A stretch of DNA of 64,000 bases from Agelas oroides (lineage: Eukaryota; Porifera; Demospongiae; Agelasida; Agelasidae), in NCBI GenBank assembly GCA_949130485.1, contig OX422184.1, forward strand, positions 539,943-603,942, given 5' to 3'. The notes below the pieces were generated by a model. It did no database searches, was not told the origin of the DNA, and was given only the letters and a program-made list of their open reading frames with translations. A program made the position numbers and the translations under genes. Shown piece after piece: positions 10,501-19,000 of this stretch. The first letter of the stretch is position 1. Every line of letters begins with the position of its first letter.

Positions 10501-12334
10501 ATTCTATTTCGTATGCAACGCGTAATGACATAATGCTTGCAGTAGTGCTCTTGGCCCCGTCCGGCGCCCCTCTACGCCAGTTTGTAAATTTGTGAACTCA
10601 CGGCTTTGTTCAAGTACCTCAAGCGAGAGACGACAACGCTCCTTGATAAACGGACATGAAACACCACTGCCAAATTTAAAGACCGCCAATATTTCCGGCT
10701 ATACAGTATTAGCTATACATTTGGCTGTATGGTGCTGTTTCATTTCTAAGGAACTGCGTAGACCATATATGGTAATTACAATTCAGGCGCCAAAATTTTT
10801 TTTGCACAATGTTTCGCCCATTTACTTTTGTTAAAAATTGGTAAATTATAGTGAAGGCACTCAGTACCAATCGTACTGTATATATTTGCAGGGTTTTTTT
10901 GTGGGAGAAAATGTTTTCACCTTTCGTCAGCAATTCGGGTTTTGAAGTGGGAGGGCAAAAAATAGCTTTGTACATTTTGTAAATCATGATCTTACCGTTA
11001 GTTACCATGCTTGGTTTAGGCATCTGACGGTTAATTACTGACCTAATTGTCAGTAAGGTTACACATCTTGAAACTCTCCTCTCAGATTACATAGTAGTAT
11101 ACTTCCTTACCACTGACAGTCCCCCTGAACACCCGTGAGGCCAATCCACTCCCTTCCTCCCCGGTCACCAACAGCACTTCTCCATTAGGGAGGGACACAC
11201 TGCAACTGGAATCACAAGCAATCGGTGTGCTTCCAACAGCCACCCAGGATCTCTTCTGGCTAGAGTAAGCGTGAACGGTAGCACTTTGCTCTCCTCCGAT
11301 GGACAGCAGCTCTGTGCCGAGTAAAGAAAGGCTGGAGTATCCATAGGGAACATCGGGAAAGCTCTGCCAAACGGATTCATCTTTATCTATAGACTTGGTC
11401 GATGTCAAAACTTTGAGGGAGGTGCGGAATATGTTTCCATCCAGCCACCGGCCACCAGCAAGATACCAGTTTCCCTTGTCTTGCAAAGATTTCATCCAGT
11501 AACTTGCACGGGATATGCACTGGGCCTTCCATGAAGACCAACGATTTCCATCAAATACTTGCACCAGAGTTAGCGCACTCTTGTCATGCCCACCAGCCAC
11601 TACGAGGTGATTGCTTATACTTGTAGCTGATGCTCCACGACACTTTCTCAACATGGCGGGGATTGGTTCGGTCCAAGTAAACTCTTCACCCAACACCCAG
11701 AGTTTGTTTGTGATGTCATGATTAGATATGTCCACGCCCCCCACCAGCACCAGCTGTGATTGGTAAGTGGCAAGGGCATAGTGATACGTTGGTGTATCGA
11801 TCCCCCTCCAAATATTCTTCTTGATGTTATAAATATAGACGAAGGCATCTTCAGAGAGGCCCATCCCTCTCGCAACCCCACCGCCAAGGTAGATTTGGTT
11901 CTCCAGGACTGCTGCCTGGGGATGCAGCATGTTTGTGGGTAGACTGCTACATTCATGCCATTCCAAGGTAGAAAGAGGGTGAAGGATATTCACCTGAAAC
12001 AGGGGAAAAAATATGTTTACGTTTAGTCACATTGGCTGCAATGGAACTGGCTATTGGTACTACTGGCAATAGAATAGCTGCAAATAATATAGCTCTGCAT
12101 TTACACGATATTGTGTGAATGTGCGCGCGCAGTGTAGCCCATGAGGTCTGGTATAATTGGCTGAGATGCATATTCAACAATTTATGCATTGATGTAGATG
12201 TCGGGTAGTTTATACAGTTCATAACAAAATCAGCCATAGAAATCTTAACAGAATAGCCACACAGCAATTACATTTTTAGGGAGATATGGCTCGTTGATTG
12301 TTCATGCACTCACCTCGTTCTTGGGACGATCCAT
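995..12334 (-). CDS. Gene 1: Kelch-death-ZU5-UPA-death domain protein (minus strand, spliced)
   Basis: Reconstructed exons, all on the complement: 12314-12334 (start, MDRPKNE), 11111-11993, 6373-6695, 4988-5303, 3988-4571, 3385-3531, 2707-2884 and 995-1251 (stop). All junctions are GT-AG, phases agree, and the frame stays open for about 902 residues. The second exon is a Kelch propeller with repeated GG and W positions. The third is a death-like helical domain. The fourth is a Glu/Gly/Arg-rich linker with repeated EEEGRV units. The fifth is ZU5, containing a YGIRL core and QHC. The sixth and seventh form the UPA-like part, and the last is a death domain. The autocleavage position reads H-F-Y (4117-4125), so serine is missing. 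A small phase-1 exon before the last, present in paralogs, was not found and could exist. It is the most divergent paralog and the only one on this strand. A cytosolic sensor/adaptor role is inferred. Confidence 0.75.
1715..1786 (+). pseudogene. tRNA-like relic
   Basis: This 72-nt stretch has a D-arm (GCTC/GAGC), a perfect 5-bp anticodon stem (CTGGC/GCCAG) and a TTCGATT T-loop. The acceptor stem pairs badly and position 33 is G rather than T. I read it as a decayed tRNA or the head of a tRNA-derived SINE, not a functional tRNA. It lies in the last intron of gene 1. Confidence 0.5.
2348..2688. mobile_element. Nested inverted-repeat element of the TAGCCTCG hairpin family
   Basis: A long imperfect palindrome: the segment from about 2370 to 2525 pairs with about 2525-2665. 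The right terminus is a variant of TAGCCTCGTTCCCAGGC in reverse, and a second copy of that terminus lies inside the right arm (about 2574-2594). The left arm lacks about ten bases of the inner terminus. The right end is only 17 bp inside the intron from the gene 1 splice donor at 2705-2706. Confidence 0.65.
2936..3215. repeat. Polypurine low-complexity tract (GGGA/GGAG)
   Basis: About 280 bp almost wholly of G and A on the plus strand, in the intron between two gene 1 exons. Open frames here are low-complexity shadows. Confidence 0.8.
4580..4915. repeat. Purine tract with a long (GGA)n trinucleotide array
   Basis: An uninterrupted GGA/GAG array spans about 4690-4835, flanked by GGGA/GAGA sequence. 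It sits in the gene 1 intron next to the Glu/Gly-rich exon (4988-5303), which has the same purine bias on the coding strand. This suggests the linker exon grew by the same kind of repeat expansion. Confidence 0.9.
5377..5467. mobile_element. TAGCCTCG-family hairpin element, degenerate
   Basis: Starts with TAGCCTCATTCCCAGGC and ends with the reverse complement GGGAACGAGACTA. A second internal GCCTCGTTCCCAGGC lies at about 5404. It is in the intron between the gene 1 death-like exon and the Glu-rich exon. Confidence 0.6.
5627..6002. mobile_element. Inverted-repeat element with GGGGCGAGCGTGAGC ends
   Basis: The left end GGGGCGAGCGTGAGC is matched by its reverse complement at about 5979-5998. 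The interior holds no convincing gene; a charged minus-strand open frame is likely incidental. A related left end occurs at about 63153, and similar ends bound the 37846-40709 block. Confidence 0.5.
6259..6361. mobile_element. TAGCCTCG-family hairpin element with 9-bp target duplication
   Basis: 103 bp, a nearly perfect palindrome with TAGCCTCATTCCCAGGC ends. It is flanked by exact 9-bp direct repeats CTAACTCTT (6250-6258 and 6362-6370). The right duplication is part of the gene 1 splice-donor region, so the element sits 11 bp inside the intron from the donor of the death-like exon. Confidence 0.9.
6761..6866. mobile_element. TAGCCTCG-family hairpin element, second copy
   Basis: 106 bp, with TAACCTCGTTCCCAGGC ends and the same internal core as the element at 6259. 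It is flanked by TCCCTCACT and TCCCTCACC, a 9-bp duplication with one mismatch. It lies 66 bp upstream of the acceptor side of gene 1's death-like exon. Confidence 0.85.
7504..8225. repeat. (CA)n microsatellite with a CATGCGTACATG higher-order repeat
   Basis: About 60 bp of pure CA, then irregular CACATGCA units. From about 7729 the motif CATGCGTACATG recurs every 20-45 bp, separated by CA runs of varying length. Six-frame open reading frames (Cys-Val or His-Thr polymers) are artefacts of the repeat. Confidence 0.95.
8963..9051. mobile_element. TAGCCTCG-family hairpin element
   Basis: The ends TAGCCTCGTTCCCAGGC and GAACGAGGCTA are inverted. Flanks CAAATTACG and CAAATATAA match only in part, so the target duplication is decayed. 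Confidence 0.7.
9161..9200. mobile_element. Minimal 40-bp TAGCCTCG-family element with 9-bp target duplication
   Basis: Only 40 bp: inverted ends TAGCCTCGTACC and GGTACGAGGCTA around a short middle. It is flanked by exact 9-bp repeats AATTGCACC (9152-9160 and 9201-9209). It shows how little sequence the family needs to be moved. Confidence 0.88.
9597..9975. repeat. Diverged tandem block with decayed hairpin elements
   Basis: The AATGAATATGGCAAGAATTTA motif neighbourhood occurs twice (about 9598 and 9832). Each copy is followed by a decayed CCTCGTTCCCA hairpin and an AAAGCTAGC stretch. This is a local duplication in the gene 1 intron. Confidence 0.55.
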
Positions 12335-12443
12335 TCTCCCCTCGAGAAGGATGGAGGAGGGCATACACGGCGCCCCGCCTTTCACGCATGCGCAGTACAA
12401 GAACGTCCGTCTGGGCACGAGACTTGCGACCCCTGAATTCAAG
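12335..12443. promoter_or_regulatory. Putative bidirectional promoter between gene 1 and the 7TM receptor
   Basis: 109 bp separate the divergent start codons of gene 1 (12334, minus) and the receptor (12444, plus). It is GC-rich for this region and contains GCATGCGCAG, an NRF-1-like palindromic site common in animal housekeeping promoters. Copies of the gene 1 side, including the site, occur near 14690 and 47450. Promoter activity is inferred. Confidence 0.55.
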
Positions 12444-13556
12444 ATGGATAACCAGTTACTCGCCTTCAAGAATTGTTCTAATTTTACCGATGAACAACTT
12501 ACAGTAATCGCTCTTTTCAGAGGCGCCACTGCAGCTGCATGCTGTGTCATTTTGTTTTTAGTTCTTGTGACACTTCTGGTGCTTGCAAGATTCTACTATC
12601 AGAGAGTGTGTGGGTCTGTTCTAAAACACCTCACCCTTGGGTTCACAGCTACTAACGTTCTTTACCAACTTGTTCTTGCACTGCATCTCCAGTATTATCT
12701 CAACCCACATGATTTAAAATTCTGTGAAGCAGATGCCTTTTTAGACCAATATGTGGGTTCTGTTCTGTTGCTGTTCATGCTGGAAATAGCCCTGTTTTTG
12801 TTCTTCAAAGCATTACACGTGTCTACCTCTTGGGAGTTTGTTGATGTGTACTACGAAAAAGTAAAAGAGTGCAAGTTCATATTTTGTGGCTGGAAGATCA
12901 ATAAACTAGAAGTTGCCATTTTTGTTTTTGCAGTTACCCTCCCCCTTCTCTTTGAATGGATACCGTTCACCACTAACTCTTATGGCCCTCTTGGAACATG
13001 GTGCTGGATTCGAAATTTAGAGGAAAATTGCAATTTATCCAGTGCAGGAATGCTGGAGCAGGTGTGGCTATGGGATGTGCCATTTGTAACTATCGCTTTT
13101 CTAACATCCTTACTTTTTACAGTGTCACTGTACCTGCTGGGATGTGGTGTTAAAAATGCCAAAGTTGAAAAACTGGCGCTATTCGAAGTGGGAATAACTA
13201 ACATTGTATTCTTCCTTACCTTTCTGGTCCTCACAGTATTGTGGTGCCTTCAAGAAACAGGCACAGTTTCTTCTTATATTACCTGGCTACTTATTGCAAT
13301 CTCTATCCCACTTGCTCTGACTGTGGCCTCACTGGCTACGCTGTTTTCCATCCACCTGCCTCTTTCTTTCATGATCGCCTGTGCATGTTGCAAACACCAG
13401 AGACAAAAAAGCATCTATGATGTAACTATTGACCAGAGTACTGACAGACATCAACCCAGTTCCACCACATGGGACTCCCCTCACAGTTCTGCTGATAATG
13501 AAATCATACCTCTCGTGTGTGACCAGCAACAACCAAACTATGGCAGCAACACTTAA
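12444..13556 (+). CDS. Intact 7TM receptor (GPCR-like), single exon
   Basis: 370 residues, intronless. The frame is open further upstream, but I chose ATG 12444 because earlier sequence overlaps gene 1 exon 1 and the promoter. The N-terminus is short with N-glycosylation sequons (NCS, NFT). Seven hydrophobic segments lie at roughly residues 26-50, 60-85, 95-122, 150-172, 205-232, 242-268 and 275-305. The second extracellular loop has a TWCWI motif, as in cAMP-receptor-like and secretin-superfamily receptors, so I place it near those; the ligand is unknown. The tail is rich in Ser/Thr/Gln. The start region is divergent with gene 1. Decayed copies follow each plus-strand Kelch gene, which links the receptor and Kelch families by descent. 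Confidence 0.8.
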   Translation: MDNQLLAFKNCSNFTDEQLTVIALFRGATAAACCVILFLVLVTLLVLARFYYQRVCGSVLKHLTLGFTATNVLYQLVLALHLQYYLNPHDLKFCEADAFLDQYVGSVLLLFMLEIALFLFFKALHVSTSWEFVDVYYEKVKECKFIFCGWKINKLEVAIFVFAVTLPLLFEWIPFTTNSYGPLGTWCWIRNLEENCNLSSAGMLEQVWLWDVPFVTIAFLTSLLFTVSLYLLGCGVKNAKVEKLALFEVGITNIVFFLTFLVLTVLWCLQETGTVSSYITWLLIAISIPLALTVASLATLFSIHLPLSFMIACACCKHQRQKSIYDVTIDQSTDRHQPSSTTWDSPHSSADNEIIPLVCDQQQPNYGSNT

Positions 13557-13686
13557 ATTATAGTGTGTATACATGCTGAAAGTACTAGTGTCCCATTTTG
13601 AACCATTACGCTCAGAGGTTTCAAGTATACACTTGAACCATGACTGTATATATGTGCATGTTTAATTTGTGGGTTGTGGGTGGTGC

Positions 13687-13724
13687 TAGCCTCGTACCCA
13701 GGCTCCTCCCTGGGTATGAGGCTA
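13687..13724. mobile_element. TAGCCTCG-family minimal element
   Basis: 38 bp with TAGCCTCGTACCCAGGC at the left and the inverse at the right. Flanks GGTGGTGC and GGTGGTGT are near-matching repeats. The D2 copy at about 46468-46499 has lost about 6-7 internal bases. Confidence 0.75.
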
Positions 13725-14247
13725 GGTGGTGTATGATTCATGTATACAGTGTAGCCATGCAAGTAGTACACTATTTAGGTCTGAATAACAAACTAGTATC
13801 ATGACATGCTCATATATAGACTCATGATCAGTCCCTTGCCATTATGTATGGGGAGAAGTAAGAATGAGGTTACATGTATACTGGCTGTATAGAGGCACTG
13901 TCGTCTTTGACTCTCCTCACAGATTGAAGTAAGAAAGTTCCGAGCCTCATTTCCAGACTAAATCTTTGAACCAGGCCAAGTGGGGGTGGTGTGGCCTCCT
14001 TTTCCCTCCCCTCGAAAGACATGGGACAAAATATAGAACTCAGCAAACATGACAGTGTAGCAAAGTCAATACAAGTAAAGCATAAGCACATTCAGGATGG
14101 CCAGAAAAACAAAGTCCATCCTACACACTCCTAAGTCAATTCAGTAGGCATGTACATATAGGACTGGAAGCATAATCATGTTACCTAGCATTCATAATCT
14201 ACTAGTAATGTGCAATATGTGGCAAGAGCGTGACTTGTGTGGTCTAG
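13725..14247. other. Region downstream of the 7TM receptor, no gene
   Basis: I see no exon here. The stretch is copied with small deletions at about 46500-47007. Confidence 0.5.
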
Positions 14248-14639
14248 TAGACTTGGTTTTCCAGGATTGCTGCCTGGGGGGTGCAGCATGTTTGTGGGTA
14301 GCTAGACTGCTACACTCATGCCATCCAATATTCACCTGAAACAGACAAAAAAAGATGTACTCGTTTAAGCCATAATTTATTGGCTGCAATGGAACTGGCT
14401 ATTGGAACTACTGGCAATGGAATAGCTGTAAATAATAAAGCTCTTCATTTATACGATATTGTGTGAATGTGCGCGCGCAGTGTAGCCCATGAGATCTGGC
14501 CGAGATGCATATTTAACAGTTTGTGCATTGAGGGAGATGTGGTAGTTTATACCGTTCATAGCCAAATCAGCCATAGAAATCTTAACAGAATAGCCATACA
14601 GCAACTACATGCACTCACCTTGTTCTTGGGACGATCCAT
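14248..14639 (-). pseudogene. 5' fragment of a gene 1-like Kelch gene
   Basis: On the complement, 14619-14639 matches gene 1 exon 1 (MDRPKNK then a GT donor). The intron is similar, and about 14248-14335 matches the first ~100 bp of the gene 1 Kelch exon, with its acceptor. The rest of the gene is absent. The NRF-1-like upstream site is kept (about 14688-14697). This is a truncated duplicate of the minus-strand gene and its promoter. Confidence 0.75.
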
Positions 14640-15044
14640 TCTTGATCATGCCGATCGGAGGGCACTTATACGTGCGCCCTGCCTTTTACGCATGCGCAGT
14701 AGATCTATGGCCGTAGACGGTATTCGATAAACTTTGAACTTTGAACTTTGAATGCAGCCATACGATGCAGCGCAGCTGAGGCCTGATATGGCCGAAACGC
14801 GTCCTGCGCAGTGGATGACTTTGTATACCAATCTGGGCCTGCCTTTTTAAAGAGAAATGTGGTTCATGGATTGCATGTTCATGCTGACATGCCCTTTGTG
14901 ATGTACGGTTCATGTACATGCACTGCAGCGTCGGCGTGAAAGAGATCGCCGTGAGCAAAGACGACTCAAGGCGTTTGCAATACGCATGGCAACTTACTTC
15001 TGGTTTCTGTAAAGCTACCTCAAGTACGGACTCCATGAGGTTGT
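14640..15044. other. Upstream region of gene 2, no gene
   Basis: Contains the promoter copy of the truncated gene 1-like fragment and a short ACTTTGAA tandem repeat near 14732-14750. No exon is supported. The stretch is repeated at about 47400-47804. Confidence 0.5.
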
Positions 15045-15383
15045 CTAGTCTCGCGTGGCCACACCCATTTCCGCAAGAGAGGGAAGGGGTCTGGTAACTT
15101 CTGTTACAGCAGTTTGTTGCCCCGCACTGTGGAGTGCGTTCCAATCACAGCGCAGTATTCGGTCACATGAGTGCTGTTATTACAACTTCAATAGGAAATT
15201 ACAAGGTGTAAATCAACTGTGAAACCACAAGCAGCTGCTTCGTCAGTCTTCCCGAGATAATTATGCGGCCTTAGCGCTTACGCAATGCGAGTAAATGAAA
15301 TTCCTGTGCTACGAGCGGCTGCAACGAAGGTTACCAGACCCCTTCCCTCTCTTGCGGAAATGGGTGTGGCCACGCGAGACTAG
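15045..15383. mobile_element. MITE with ~54-bp terminal inverted repeats (hAT-like by target duplication)
   Basis: Ends CTAGTCTCGCGTGGCC and its reverse complement extend as inverted repeats of about 54 bp. The flanking direct repeat is AGGTTGT, or GAGGTTGT if the last base is counted outside (7 or 8 bp). The D2 copy has the empty site with a single repeat at 47797-47804, which proves insertion after duplication. There is no coding capacity. An 8-bp duplication would fit hAT. Confidence 0.88.
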
Positions 15384-15778
15384 AGGTTGTCATTCATACT
15401 TGACCCGGCCTTTTTATAATACGTAAAATACCTCGGTGAAGCAACCTCAACCAGTGTGCACTCTAACGTCAGTGAGGAACCTTCCTTGACTGTAATTTTG
15501 AGTGTGAAGCTTAGCCCATGCCTGTGTAGCCATAGTAGCTGCCCTGGCTGTGCAAATGGCACCATTGTCTGTGTGTATGGTCACACACATGCTCTGTTTA
15601 ATCAACTACTGGATCACTCAGGTTCGCCCCATATGATGAAGCATCTCCCTGGATACACTGATAGAGCGTGGGTGGGGCTCTAGCTTGCGCTGCACTGCAC
15701 GATAAACAATCGAAATCGCTGAAGCTTTAACGAATTTAGACAACTATTTATTGTAGGAGGCACGTAGACGGGTTACTG

Positions 15779-16067
15779 GCGGAGCTTCAACCACAAGCAA
15801 CTTTGTCTATGGATCGACAACCGAAGGTAATGCATCTACGCACCCAGCATGATTTTAACAATACCAACGAAGACTAATAAATATATGCTGATGCTTACTG
15901 CATGCTTTCAATCAGCAGCTACTGGCGGAGCTTCAACCACAAGCAACTTTGTCTATGGATCGACAACCGAAGGTAGGCCTAATGCATCTACGCACCCAGC
16001 ATGATTTTAACAATACCAACGAAGACTAATAAATATATGCTGATGCTTACTGCATGCTTTCAATCAG
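15779..16067 (+). repeat. Tandem duplication of gene 2 first exon and its flanks
   Basis: About 145 bp from the ACTGGCGGAGCTTCAACCAC region to the end of intron 1 occurs twice in a row. Each copy has ATG, the coding piece MDRQPK and a GT donor (15809-15826 and 15955-15972). Either can splice to the Kelch exon at 16068. The same arrangement is in gene 5. Confidence 0.85.
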
Positions 16068-19000
16068 GTTGATATCCTCCACCCTCTCGCCACACTGGCT
16101 GACTGGAAAGAGTACAGTAGGATGCCAGTGGGTATGCGTGATGCCCAGGCCGTGGTGCTAGGAGACAAGGTCTACATTGGAGGAGGAGATACAGATGCTG
16201 GTCCATCATACAAGCTCCTTATTTATGATTTAACCACTGATTCTTGGGACGTAATCTGCACTCCTACACATTCATACAGTCTCACAGTCTTCCGTTCCCA
16301 GCTAGTGTTGGTTGGAGGAGTGGGATATTGGCATAACACTGTTACAAATAAGATATGGGTGTTGGATAAGGAATGTCAGTGGGACTCATCTGCAATTCCG
16401 GCCATGCCAACAGAACGCTTTGGAACATCTGCTGTTAGTGTGGGCCATCACCTCATAGTGGCTGGCGGAGACAAAGGTGGTATAATTGGCAGTCGTCTGA
16501 GTGTGGTGGAAGTATATGATGGTCATAAGTGGAGGACAGTCCAATCTCTCCCACGACCATGCTCTCGAATGAAGTCTGTTGTTGGTGAGGGGTTCTGGTT
16601 CTTGGCTGGTGGAGTAGGTCAAGGCAAAGAAGTTTTCTATGCCTCTTTTGAAGACCTAACAGTTCCGGAGAGTGCCGGAGTATGGGTGGTTCTGCCTGAT
16701 GCACCTTTGGAACGTTGCACTCCAGTCATTTTTGGAATGCAGCTAACAACTGTGGGAGGTCTGTCAGAGCCAACAATCCATGCTTACTCCCATCGCACCA
16801 GAACCTGGGTACTTGTGGGAAACTTGCCAGTTGCCTATGGCTTTTCCTGCAGCGTAGTCCTCCCAAATGGAGAACTTCTGATGGTCGGAAGAAAAACAGA
16901 TCAGGAGACTTCATCTCATGTATTCAGAACAAATGTTCAGGGTAAGCAATGAAAAACTGCATGAGTGGATAGATCCTCTTTGTAAGGCTGTGTTTCCTCC
17001 TTACAGTAAGCAATGCAACTGGGTAACCTGACTCACATTTACTTTTGTGTTTATGTCTCTTATGCAGTTACGTCTTTCCCTGGTGGCAAATTCACCCTAA
17101 GTGCTCTTGATCGGTTTGAGGCTGCAAGTGGCATTTCTGTTTACGAGCAGTTAGCTCCTGAAATATTGCCTAAAATGGCATCAACCCTGCACTTGGATGT
17201 ACCTACTCTTAACAACCCAAAGCAGTTGTTTGAAGGGTGGGTCTCAGGCAAGGGTTCCCAACCACCAACCTGGGAGACATTGCTAATGGTACTTATCCAT
17301 CATCCACTGCGTAATGAGATTGAAGATTTCTTCAACAGAGTAACACCTGTGACACAAGCAGTATCCTCGGTACACACGTTACTTACTGGGCATGTAAATG
17401 GTCTCTTCTTTACGCTCCATTATTTAATTTTACAGCTCCTTGAACTGAAGAAGAGCAAACAAATCCAGCGTTCTTCATCAACTGAAGGTAGTGTTTACAA
17501 ATCATTTAGTGTCCAGATTAATGTAGTTGCAGATATTCACATCAGAAGTGAAGGATACAAACAGAAGTTGTGGAGAGAGTGGACCAACTTGTGCAGGCAA
17601 GAAGCGCTGCACCCCATCTAGTGTAACTCCCCCCCCCCCCCCCCCAAAAAAAAAAAAATGAAAAACTGGTCTCAGTTATAGTTTGGCCTCATCCAGACCT
17701 TGCCCAATCAAAGATATGGCAAATGAAATTCATTAATTATGATTGCATATTTGTGCCAGGAAAGGGGTGGGACTCTGAGCTATATTCATGCATCTTGGAC
17801 TCTATGCAGTATTCACATATTGTATTCGTGCCCTGTTGGGACATTGAGTACACAAGGAATGTAACCCTAAACCATCGCAAAAAGTGGGAGGTGACCTGGA
17901 CACATCTTGAGTTGTTTTACTTCACCTTTGTTAGCATGCAGACTGGAGTGGGTGGGTTAAGGCCTGCATAGGAATGAGGCTAAACTGCAACTGAGGCAAC
18001 CCAGTGAACTTGATAAGCATGATGATGGTTCTAGAAAATTTAATTACCGTTCAGATGATAGAGCTTGACCATACATTTGCATAGAAAATCGCAAATTTGA
18101 GTGAATTGCAATCAATTTTCTCAAAGTTGTTCATCTCAGACTAACTAGGCCAGGGTAGTTTTGGTTGCCTAGCTCGATTCAAAAAAACACTTTGCCTGTG
18201 GCTTCATGGTGACTGTGTATTGCATCTAGCAGCGATAAGGCCCAAGATGCAAGAAAAGGAATCCATGCATGCTGAATTTTTACACTACAGTTGCACCACC
18301 CCTATATTATATATATATATACAAAACAGACCTTCACTTTGCCCCCAGATCCCCCCTTCCCTGACCTTATGGAGGTGACCTCTCATCGGAAGCAGAGGAG
18401 AGAGGAAGAAGAAATGGTGGGAGTAAAGAAGATAAAGGGTGATGAGGAGAGACTCCAAAGGAGAGAGAAGGGAGAAAAGATGGTTGTGAGATTTGTGGGG
18501 AGAAGAGAGGCAGTTGGAGAAGGTGAGTGTTGTGTGTGTGTGTGTGTGTATGTGCTCGCATGCATACATGGGTATATGCAGATGAAATGTATGGTGAATT
18601 GTTTTTTGTCTATTCCACACATACGTGTGTTTGCTATACAAACATACTGGCTGAAGAGAAATTGCCTTGTGTAACAATGTTGCAGCTGTGCAGTTGTTCC
18701 GCATTGTGATGTGGTTAATGTTAATAATAGCCTTTGTGTTTGAATGGTAAAATTCCATGCATATATGGCATTCACAATCTCCAAGTCCAGGTAGTCTCTA
18801 CTTATCCTCATCCCCACCCCCCTTTGTATTTGATCGTTTCAAATGTGAAGGGAGAAGGCCTGGGATATCTTGTCACATGTGTCAGGAGTTCACGAACCAG
18901 AACATAAACGATAGTTGGACTCTGAGATTTTAGTACAGTAGGGAACATAAAGCACACATACATAAAGCTCCTGCCTTGGTACAGCAAACAATGTGCAACA

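Larger units (their letters stand above)
6876..11110. other. Large second intron of gene 1
   Basis: No exon is supported in this stretch. It holds a long CA-type minisatellite, several hairpin elements, a diverged duplicated block near 9.6-10.0 kb and a diverged inverted pair of short sequences (about 7084-7190 and 7320-7395). The rest is ordinary AT-rich DNA. Confidence 0.6.

Noticed and set aside
17545-17621. Extra linker exon in gene 2
   Set aside because: It resembles the gene 4 linker cassette but ends in a stop and lacks a GT donor, so it is probably a dead cassette.
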